DNA from: Euptelea pleiosperma
Lineage: Eukaryota; Streptophyta; Magnoliopsida; Ranunculales; Eupteleaceae
Length of the DNA: 64,000 nt
Reading direction: 5' to 3'
Assembly (NCBI GenBank): GCA_035048495.1
Contig: CM068547.1
Location: 36,129,289-36,193,288 of the forward strand
Under the pieces are notes generated by a model that saw nothing but the letters and a program-made list of their open reading frames with translations, was not told where the DNA came from and made no database searches. A program made the position numbers and the translations under genes. Shown here piece by piece: positions 49,801 to 61,200 of the stretch. The first letter of the stretch is position 1; every line of letters starts with the position of its first letter.

Positions 49801-50699
49801 ATGGAGCTAACTTGTTTCGACGGTCCCAAATCATGTTCCAACACTTAAAATCTGTTTAAACAATAGTAATGGAAGAGTTGGAGTCCAATTACGAGGTGTG
49901 GTTGCGAAAAATTCACAAGTTATAAGCTTCGGAACGTAACACACAAACTGAGTCCAATTTGAGACGTTGATGCACGGATGGAGCTAACTTGTTTCGACTG
50001 TCAAGAATCTTGTTCCAACACATCAAATGTGTTGAAACAATAGTAATGGAAGAGTTAGAGTCCAAAATAAGAGGTCTGGTTGCGAAAATGTCACAAGTTA
50101 TAGCCTTCGGAATATAACACACAAACTGAGTCCAATTTGAGACGTTGACGCATGGATGGAGCTAACTTGTTTCGACGGTCCCAAATCATGTTCCAACACT
50201 TAAAATCTGTTGAAACAATAGTAATGGAAGAGTTGGAGTCCAATTACGAGGTGTGGTTGCGAAAAATTCACAAGTTATAAGCTTCGGAACGTAACACACA
50301 AACTGAGTCCAATTTGAGACGTTGATGCACGGATGGAGCTAACTTGTTTCGACTGTCAAGAATCTTGTTCCAACACATCAAATGTGTTGAAACAATAGTA
50401 ATGGAAGAGTTAGAGTCCAAAATAAGAGGTCTGGTTGCGAAAATGTCACAAGTTATAGCCTTCGGAATATAACACACAAACTGAGTCCAATTTGAGACGT
50501 TGACGCATGGATGGAGCTAACTTGTTTCGACGGTCCCAAATCATGTTCCAACACTTAAAATCTGTTGAAACAATAGTAATGGAAGAGTTGGAGTCCAATT
50601 ACGAGGTGTGGTTGCGAAAAATTCACAAGTTATAAGCTTCGGAACGTAACACACAAACTGAGTCCAATTTGAGACGTTGACGCACGGATGGAGCTAACT
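46801..50699. repeat. 22-monomer block (3,899 bp) of a second higher-order family
   Basis: Bounded by the TTTCTACTGTCACGATTC marker monomer at 46801 and 50700. It matches the next block at offsets 3,894-3,899, and is two monomers longer because of the local duplication at 49913-50622. Confidence 0.82.
49913..50622. repeat. Local tandem duplication of two monomers (2 x 355 bp)
   Basis: 49913-50267 and 50268-50622 look identical by eye, including the rare GAGTTAGAGTCC variant at 50052 and 50407. The neighbouring 20-mer block has this pair only once (about 53,947). Confidence 0.88.
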
Positions 50700-53600
50700 T
50701 GTTTCTACTGTCACGATTCTTGATCCAAGAATTCAAATGTGTTGAAACAATGGTAATGGAAGAGATTTAGGCCAATTACGAGGTCCGATTGCGAAAAAGT
50801 CACAAGTTATAGGCTTCGGAATGTAACACACAAACTGAGTCCAATTTGAGACGTTGATGCACGGATTGAGCTAACTTGTTTCGACTATCAAGAATCTTGT
50901 TCCAACACATCAAATGTGTTGAAACAATAGTAATGGAAGAGTTTGAGTCCAATTACATGGTCCGATTGCTAAAAGCCCTTAAGTTATAGGCTTCGGAATG
51001 TAACAAACGAACTGAGTCCAATTTGAGACGTAGACGCACGGATAGAGCTAACTTGTTTCGACGATCCCAAATCATGTTCCAACACTTAAAATCTGTTGAA
51101 ACAATTGTAATGGAAGAGTTTGAGTCAAATTACGAGCTACGGTTGCGAAAACGTCACAAGTTATAGGCTTCGGAATGTAACACACAAACTGAGTCCAATT
51201 AGAGACATTGACGAACGGATGGAGCAAACTTCTTTCGACTGTCCCGAATTTTACTCCAACACTTCAAATGTGTTGAAACAATAGTAATGGAAGAGTTGAG
51301 TCCAATTACGAGGTCCAGTTGCGAAAAAGTCACAAGTTATAGGCTTCGGAATGTAACACACAAACTGAGTCCAATTTGAGACGTTGATGCACGGATGGAG
51401 CTAACTTGTTTCGACTGTCAAGAATCTTGTTCCAATACATCAAATCTGTTGAAACAGTAATGGAAGAGTTTGAGTCCAAAATAAGAGGTCCGGTTGCGAA
51501 AATGTCACAAGTTATAGCCTTCGGAATATAACACACAAACTGAGTCCAATTTGAGACGTTGACGCATGGACGGAGCTAACTTGTTTCGACGGTCCCAAAT
51601 CATGTTCCAACACTTAAAATCTGTTGAAACAATAGTAATGGAAGAGTTGGAGTCCAATTACGAGGTGTGGTTGCGAAAAATTCACAAGTTATAAGCTTCG
51701 GAACGTAACACACAAACTGAGTCCAATTTGAGACGTTGACGCACGGATGGAGCTAACTAGTTTCGACTGTCACGAATCTTGTTCCAACACTTCAAATGTG
51801 TTGAAACAATAGTAATGGAAGAGTTTGAGTCCAATTACGAGATCCGGTTGCGAAAAAGTCACAAGTTATGGGCTTCGGAAGGTAATACACAAACTGAGTC
51901 CAATTTGAGACGTTGACGCACGGATGGAGCAAACTTCCTTCGACTGTCAAGAATCTTGTCCCAACACTGCAAATGTGTTGAAACAATAGTAATTGAAGAG
52001 TTGGAGTCCAATTACGAGGTCTGGTTGCGAAAAATTCACAAGTTATAGGCTTCGGAATGTAACACACAAACTGAGTCCAATTTGAGACGTTGATGCACGG
52101 ATTGAGCTAACTTGTTTCGACTGTCAAGAATCTTGTTCCAACACATCAAATTTGTTGAAACAATAGTAATGGAAGAGTTTGAGTCCAATTACGAGGTCCG
52201 GTTACGAAAATGTAACAAGTTATAGCCTTCGGAATATAACACACAAACTGAGTCCAATTTGAGACGTTGACGCATGGATGGAGCTAACTTGTTTCGACGG
52301 TCACAAATCATGTTCGAACACTTAAAATCTGTTTAAACAATAGTAATGGAAGAGTTGGAGTCCAATTACGAGGTGTGGTTGCGAAAAATTCACAAGTTAT
52401 AAGCTTCGGAACGTAACACACAAACTGAGTCCAATTTGAGACGTTGATGCACGGATGGAGCTAACTTGTTTCGACTGTCAAGAATCTTGTTCCAACACAT
52501 CAAATGTGTTGAAACAATAGTAATGGAAGAGTTTGAGTCCAAAATAAGAGGTCTGGTTGCGAAAATGTCACAAGTTATAGCCTTCGGAATATAACACACA
52601 AACTGAGTCCAATTTGAGACGTTGACGCATGGATGGAGCTAACTTGTTTCGACGGTCCCAAATCATGTTCCAACACTTAAAATCTGTTGAAACAATAGTA
52701 ATGGAAGAGTTGGAGTCCAATTACGAGGTGTGGTTGCGAAAAATTCACAAGTTATAAGCTTCGGAACGTAACACACAAACTGAGTCCAATTTGAGACGTT
52801 GACGCACGGATGGAGCTAACTAGTTTCGACTGTCACGAATCTTGTTCCAACACTTCAAATGTGTTGAAACAATAGTAATGGAAGAGTTTGAGTCCAATTA
52901 CGAGATCCGGTTGCGAAAAAGTCACAAGTTATGGGCTTCGGAAGGTAATACACAAACTGAGTCCAATTTGAGACGTTGACGCACGGATAGAGCAAACTTG
53001 TTTCGAAAGTCAAGAATCTTGTCCCAACACTGCAAATGTGTTGAAACAATAGTAATTGAAGAGTTGGAGTCCAATTACGAGGTCTGGTTGCGAAAAATTC
53101 ACAAGTTATAAGCTTCGGAACGTAACACACAAACTGAGTCCAATTTGAGACGTTGACGCACGGATGGAGCTAACTTGTTTCGACTGTCACGAATCTTGTT
53201 CCAACACTTCAAATGTGTTGAAACAATAGTAATGGAAGAGTTTGAGTCCAATTACGAGGTATGGTTGCGAAAAAGTCACAAGTTATAAGCTTCGGAATGT
53301 AATACACAAACTGAGTCCAATTTGAGACGTTGACGCACGGATGGAGCAAACTTGTTTCGACTGTCACGAATCTTGTCCCAACACTGCAAATGTGTTGAAA
53401 CAATAGTAATGGAAGAATTCGAGTCTAATTACGAGGTCCGGTTACGAAAAAGTCACAAGTTATAGGCTTCGGAATGTTACACACAAACTGAGTCCAATTT
53501 GAGACGTTGATGCACGGATTGAGCTAACTTGTTTCGACTGTAAAGAATCTTGTTCCAACACATCAAATGTGTTGAAACAATAGTAATGGAAGAGTTTGAG

Positions 53601-54238
53601 TCCAATTATGAGGTCCGGTTGCGAAAATGTCACAAGTTATAGCCTTCGGAATATAACACACAAATTGAGTCCAATTTGAGACGTTGACGCATGGATGGAG
53701 CTAACTTGTTTCGACGGTCCCAAATCATGTTCCAACACGTAAAATCTGTTTAAACAATAGTAATGGAAGAGTTGGAGTCCAATTACGAGGTGTGGTTGCG
53801 AAAAATTCACAAGTTATAAGCTTCGGAACGTAACACACAAACTGAGTCCAATTTGAGACGTTGATGCACGGATGGAGCTAACTTGTTTCGACTGTCAAGA
53901 ATCTTGTTCCAACACATCAAATGTGTTGAAACAATAGTAATGGAAGAGTTAGAGTCCAAAATAAGAGGTCTGGTTGCGAAAATGTCACAAGTTATAGCCT
54001 TCGGAATATAACACACAAACTGAGTCCAATTTGAGACGTTGACGCATGGATGGAGCTAACTTGTTTCGACGGTCCCAAATCATGTTCCAACACTTAAAAT
54101 CTGTTGAAACAATAGTAATGGAAGAGTTGGAGTCCAATTACGAGGTGTGGTTGCGAAAAATTCACAAGTTATAAGCTTCGGAACGTAACACACAAACTGA
54201 GTCCAATTTGAGACGTTGACGCACGGATGGAGCTAACT
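50700..54238. repeat. 20-monomer block (3,539 bp) of the same family
   Basis: Marker monomers at 50700 and 54239 bound it. Landmarks recur at 3,539-3,542 bp into the following partial copy (51330 to 54869, 51792 to 55334, 52390 to 55932). It carries a private 3-bp deletion near 51456. Confidence 0.82.
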
Positions 54239-55960
54239 TGTTTCTACTGTCACGATTCTTGATCCAAGAATTCAAATGTGTTGAAACAATGGTAATGGAA
54301 GAGATTTAGGCCAATTACGAGGTCCGATTGCGAAAAAGTCACAAGTTATAGGCTTCGGAATGTAACACACAAACTGAGTCCAATTTGAGACGTTGATGCA
54401 CGGATTGAGCTAACTTGTTTCGACTATCAAGAATCTTGTTCCAACACATCAAATGTGTTGAAACAATAGTAATGGAAGAGTTTGAGTCCAATTACATGGT
54501 CCGATTGCTAAAAGCCCTTCAGTTATAGGCTTCGGAATGTAACAAACGAACTGAGTCCAATTTGAGACGTTGACGCACGGATAGAGCTAACTTGTTTCGA
54601 CGATCCCAAATCATGTTCCAACAATTAAAATCTGTTAAAACAATTGTAATGGAAGAGTTTGAGTCAAATTACGAGCTACGGTTGCGAAAACGTCACAAGT
54701 TATAGGCTTCGGAATGTAACACACAAACTGAGTCCAATTAGAGACATTGACGAACGGATGGAGCAAACTTCTTTCGACTGTCCCGAATTTTACTCCAACA
54801 CTTCAAATGTGTTGAAACAATAGTAATGGAAGAGTTGAGTCCAATTACGAGGTCCAGTTGCGAAAAAGTCACAAGTTATAGGCTTCGGAATGTAACACAC
54901 AAACTGAGTCCAATTTGAGACGTTGATGCACGGATGGAGCTAACTTGTTTCGACTGTCAAGAATCTTGTTCCAATACATCAAATCTGTTGAAACAATAGT
55001 AATGAAAGAGTTTGAGTCCAAAATAAGAGGTCCGGTTGCGAAAATGTCACAAGTTATAGCCTTCGGAATATAACACACAAACTGAGTCCAATTTGAGACG
55101 TTGACGCATGGATGGAGCTAACTTGTTTCGACGGTCCCAAATCATGTTCCAACACTTAAAATCTGTTGAAACAATAGTAATGGAAGAGTTGGAGTCCAAT
55201 TACGAGGTGTGGTTGCGAAAAATTCACAAGTTATAAGCTTCGGAACGTAACACACAAACTAAGTCCAATTTGAGACGTTGACGCACGGATGGAGCTAACT
55301 AGTTTTGACTGTCACGAATCTTGTTCCAACACTTCAAATGTGTTGAAACAATAGTAATGGAAGAGTTTGAGTCCAATTACGAGATCCGGTTGCGAAAAAG
55401 TCACACGTTATGGGCTTCGGAAGGTAATACACAAACTGAGTCCAATTTGAGACGTTGACGCACGGATGGAGCAAACTTCCTTCGACTGTCAAGAATCTTG
55501 TCCCAACACTGCAAATGTGTTGAAACAATAGTAATTGAAGAGTTGGAGTCCAATTACGAGGTCTGGTTGCGAAAAATTCACAAGTTATAGGCTTCGGAAT
55601 GTAACACACAAACTGAGTCCAATTTGAGACGTTGATGCACGGATTGAGCTAACTTGTTTCGACTGTCAAGAATCTTGTTCCAACACATCAAATTTGTTGA
55701 AACAATTGTAATGGAAGAGTTTGAGTCCAATTACGAGGTCCGGTTGCGAAAATGTAACAAGTTATAGCCTTCGGAATATAACACACAAACTGAGTCCAAT
55801 TTGAGACGTTGACGCATGGATGGAGCTAACTTGTTTCGACGGTCACAAATCATGTTCCAACACTTAAAATCTGTTTAAAAAATAGTAATGGAAGAGTTGG
55901 AGTCCAATTACGAGGTGTGGTTGCGAAAAATTCACAAGTTATAAGCTTCGGAACGTAACA
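53612..55960. repeat. Second copy of the 1-2350 segment
   Basis: Partner of the previous entry, at a constant offset of 53,611 (1258 to 54869, 1723 to 55334, marker monomer 628 to 54239). It also belongs to the 20-mer series running from 46.8 kb. Confidence 0.85.
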
Positions 55961-58232
55961 CACAAACTGAGTCCAATTTGAGACGTTGATGCACGGATGG
56001 AGCTAACTTGTTTCGACTGTCAAGAATCTTGTTCCAACACATCAAATGTGTTGAAACAATAGTAATGGAAGAGTTTGAGTCTAAAATAAGAGGTCTGGTT
56101 GCGAAAATGTCACAAGTTATAGCCTTCGGAATATAACACACAAACTGAGTCCAATTTGAGGCGTTGACGCACGGATGGAGCTAACTTGTTTCTACTGTCA
56201 CGATTCTTGATCCAAGATTTCAAATGTGTTGAAACAATGGTAATGGAAGAGATTTAGGCTAATTACGAGGTTCGATTGCGAAAAAGTCACAAGTTATAGG
56301 CTTCGGAATGTAACACACAAACTGAATCCAATTTGAGACGTTGATGCACGGATTGAGCTAACTTGTTTCGACTATCAAGAATCTTGTTCCAACACATCAA
56401 ATGTGTTGAAACAATAGTAATGGAAGAGTTTGAGTCCAATTACATGGTCCGATTGCTAAAAGCCCTTAAGTTATAGGCTTCGGAATGTAACAAACGAACT
56501 GAGTCCAATTTGAGACGTTGACGCACGGATAGAGCTAACTTGTTTCGACGGTCCCAAATCATGTTCCAACACTTAAAATCTGTTGAAACAATTGTAATGG
56601 AAGAGTTTGAGTCAAATTACGAGCTCTGGTTGCGAAAACGTCACAAGTTATAGGCTTCGGAATGTAACACACAAACTGAGTCCAATTAGAGACATTGACG
56701 AACGGATGGAGCAAACTTCTTTCGACTGTCCCGAATTTTACTCCAACACTTCAAATGTGTTGAAACAATAGTAATGGAAGAGTTGAGTCCAATTACGAGG
56801 TCCAGTTGCGAAAAAGTCACAAGTTATAGGCTTCGGAATGTAACACACAAACTGAGTCCAATTTGAGACGTTGATGCACGGATTGAGCTAACTTGTTTCG
56901 ACTGTAATGAATCTTGTTCCAACACATCAAATGTGTTGAAACAATAGTAATGGAAGAGTTTGAGTCCAATTACGAGGTCCGGTTGCGAAAATGTAACAAG
57001 TTATAGCCTTCGGAATATAACACACAAACTGAGTCCAATTTGAGACTTTGACGCATGGATGGAGCTAACTTGTTTCGACGGTCCCAAATCATGTTCCAAC
57101 ACTTAAAATCTGTTTAAACAATAGTAATGGAAGAGTTGGAGTCCAATTACGAGGTGTGGTTGCGAAAAATTCACAAGTTATAAGCTTCGGAACGTAACAC
57201 ACAAACTGAGTCCAATTTGAGACGTTGATGCACGGATGGAGCTAACTTGTTTCGACTGTCAAGAATCTTGTTCCAACACATCAAATGTGTTGAAACAATA
57301 GTAATGGAAGAGTTTGAGTCCAAAATAAGAGGTCTGGTTGCGAAAATGTCACAAGTTATAGCCTTCGGAATATAACACACAAACTGAGTCCAATTTGAGA
57401 CGTTGACGCATGGATGGAGATAACTTGTTTCGACGGTCCCAAATCATGTTCCAACACTTAAAATCTGTTGAAACAATAGTAATGGAAGAGTTGGAGTCCA
57501 ATTACGAGGTGTGGTTGCGAAAAATTCACAAGTTATAAGCTTCGGAACGTAACACACAAACTGAGTCCAATTTGAGACGTTGACGCACGGATGGAGCTAA
57601 CTTGTTTCTACTGTCACGATTCTTGATCCAAGATTTCAAATGTGTTGAAACAATGGTAATGGAAGAGATTTAGGCCAATTACGAGGTCCGATTGCGAAAA
57701 AGTCACAAGTTATAGGCTTCGGAATGTAACACACAAACTGAGTCCAATTTGAGACGTTGATGCACGGATTGAGCTAACTTGTTTCGACTATCAAGAATCT
57801 TGTTCCAACACATCAAATGTGTTGAAACAATAGTAATGGAAGAGTTTGAGTCCAATTACATGGTCCGATTGCTAAAAGCCCTTAAGTTATAGGCTTCGGA
57901 ATGTAACAAACGAACTGAGTCCAATTTGAGACGTTGACGCACGGATAGAGCTAACTTGTTTCGACGGTCCCAAATCATGTTCCAACACTTAAAATCTGTT
58001 GAAACAATTGTAATGGAAGAGTTTGAGTCAAATTACGAGCTCTGGTTGCGAAAACGTCACAAGTTATAGGCTTCGGAATGTAACACACAAACTGAGTCCA
58101 ATTAGAGACATTGACGAACGGATGGAGCAAACTTCTTTCGACTGTCCCGAATTTTACTCCAACACTTCAAATGTGTTGAAACAATAGTAATGGAAGAGTT
58201 GAGTCCAATTACGAGGTCCAGTTTGGAAAAAG

Positions 58233-61200
58233 TCACAAGTTATAGGCTTCGGAATGTAATACACAAACTGAGTCCAATTTGAGACGTTGATGCACGGATG
58301 GAGCTAACCTGTTTCGACTGTCAAGAATCTTGTTCCAATACATCAAATGTGTTGAAACAATAGTAATGGAAGAGTTTGAGTCCAAAATAAGAGGTCCGGT
58401 TGCGAAAATGTCACAAGTTAAAGCCTTCGGAATATAACACACAAACTGAGTCCAATTTGAGACGTTGACGCATGGATGGAGCTAACTTGTTTCGACGGTC
58501 CCAAATCACGTTCCAACACTTAAAATCTGTTGAAACAATAGTAATGGAAGAGTTGGAATCCAATTACGAGGTGTGGTTGCGAAAAATTCACAAGTTATAA
58601 GCTTCGGAACGTAACACACAAACTGAGTCCAATTTGAGACGTTGACGCACGGATGGAGCTAACTAGTTTCGACTGTCACGAATCTTGTTCCAACACTTCA
58701 AATGTGTTAAAACAATAGTAATGGAAGAGTTTAAGTCTAATTACGAGGTCCGGTTGCGAAAAAGTCACAAGTTATGGGCTTCGGAAGGTAATACACAAAC
58801 TGAGTCCAATTTGAGACGTTGACGCACGGATGGAGCAAACTTCTTTCGACTGTCAAGAATCTTGTCCCAACACTGCAAATGTGTTGAAACAATAGTAATT
58901 GAAGAGTTGGAGTCCAATTACGAGGTCTGGTTGCGAAAAATTCACAAGTTATAAGCTTCGGAACATAACACACAAACTGAGTCCAATTTCAGACGTTGAC
59001 GCACGGATGGAGCTAACTTGTTTCGACTGTCACGAATCTTGTTCCAACACTTCAAATGTGTTGAAAAAATAGTAATGGAAGAGTTTGAGTCCAATTACGA
59101 GGTATGGTTGCGAAAAAGTCACAAGTTATAAGCTTCGGAATGTAATACACAAACTGAGTCCAATTTGAGACGTTGACGCACGGATGGAGCAAACTTGTTT
59201 CGACTGTCACGAATCTTGTCCCAACACTGCAAATGTGTTGAAACAATAGTAATGGAAGAATTCGAGTCTAATTACGAGGTCCGGTTGCGAAAAAGTCACA
59301 AGTTATAGGCTTCGGAATGTAACACACAAACTGAGTCCAATTTGAGACGTTGATGCACGGATTGAGCTAACTTGTTTCGACTGTCAAGAATCTTATTCCA
59401 ACACATCAAATGTGTTGAAACAATAGTAATGGAAGAGTTTGAGTCCAATTACATGGTCCGATTGCTAAAAGCCCTTAAGTTATAGGCTTCGGAATGTAAC
59501 AAACGAACTGAGTCCAATTTGAGACGTTGACGCACGGATAGAGCTAACTTGTTTCGACGGTCCCAAATCATGTTCCAACACTTAAAATCTGTTGAAACAA
59601 TTGTAATGGAAGAGTTTGAGTCAAATTTCGAGCTCTGGTTGCGAAAACGTCACAAGTTATAGGCTTTAGAATGTAACACACAAACTGAGTCCAATTAGAG
59701 ACATTGACGAACGGATGGAGCAAACTTCTTTCGACTGTCCCGAATTTTGCTCCAACACTTCAAATGTGTTGAAACAATAGTAATGGAAGAGTTTGAGTCC
59801 AATTACGAGGTCTAGTTGCGAAAAAGTCACAAGTTATAGGCTTCGGAATGTAAAACACAAACTGAGTCCAATTTGAGACGTTGATGCACGGATGGAGCTA
59901 ACTTGTTTCGACTGTCAAGAATCTTGTTCCAATACATCAAATGTGTTGAAACAATAGTAATGGAAGAGTTTGAGTCCAAAATAAGAGGTCCGGTTGCGAA
60001 AATGTCACAAGTTATAGCCTTCGGAATATAACACACAAACTGAGTCCAATTTGAGACGTTGACGAATGGATGGAGCTAACTTGTTTCGACGGTCCCAAAT
60101 CATGTTCCAACACTTAAAATCTGTTGAAACAATAGTAATGGAAGAGTTGGAGTCCAATTACGAGGTCTGGTTGCGAAAAATTCACAAGTTATAAGCTTCG
60201 GAACGTTACACACAAACTGAGTCCAATTTGAGACGTTGATGCACGGATGGAGCTAACTTGTTTCGACTGTCACGAATCTTGTTCCAACACTTCAAATGTG
60301 TTGAAACAATAGTAATGGAAGAGTTTGAGTCCAATTACGAGGTATGGTTGCGAAAAAGTCACAAGTTATAAACTTCGGAATGTAATACACAAACTGAGTC
60401 CAATTTGAGACGTTGACGCACGGATGGAGCAAACTTGTTTCGACTGTCACGAATCTTGTCCCAACACTGCAAATGTGTTGAAACAATAGTAATTGAAGAG
60501 TTGGAGTCCAATTACGAGGTCTGGTTGCGAAAAATTCACAAGTTATAAGCTACGGAACGTAACACACAAACTGAGTCCAATTTGAGACGTTGATGCACGG
60601 ATTGAGCTAACTTGTTTCGACTGTCAAGAATCTTATTCCAACACATCAAATGTGTTGAAACAATAGTAATGGAAGAGTTTGAGTCCAATTACATGGTCCG
60701 ATTGCTAAAAGCCCTTAAGTTATAGGCTTCGGAATGTAACAAACGAACTGAGTCCAATTTGAGACGTTGACGCACGGATAGAGCTAACTTGTTTCGACGG
60801 TCCCAAATCATGTTCCAACACTTAAAATCTGTTAAAACAATTGTAATGGAAGAGTTTGAGTCAAATTACGAGCTCTGGTTGCGAAAACGTCACAAGTTAT
60901 AGGCTTCGGAATGTAACACACAAACTGAGTCCAATTTGAGACGTTGATGCACGGATTGAGCTAACTTGTTTCGACTGTAATGAATCTTGTTCCAACACAT
61001 CAAATGTGTTGAAACAATAGTAATGGAAGAGTTTGAGTCCAAAATAAGAGGTCTGGTTGCGAAAATGTCACAAGTTATAGCCTTCGGAATATAACACACA
61101 AACTGAGTCCAATTTGAGACGTTGACGCATGGATGGAGCTAACTTTTTTCGACGGTCCCAAATCATGTTCCAACACTTAAAATCTGTTGAAACAATAGTA

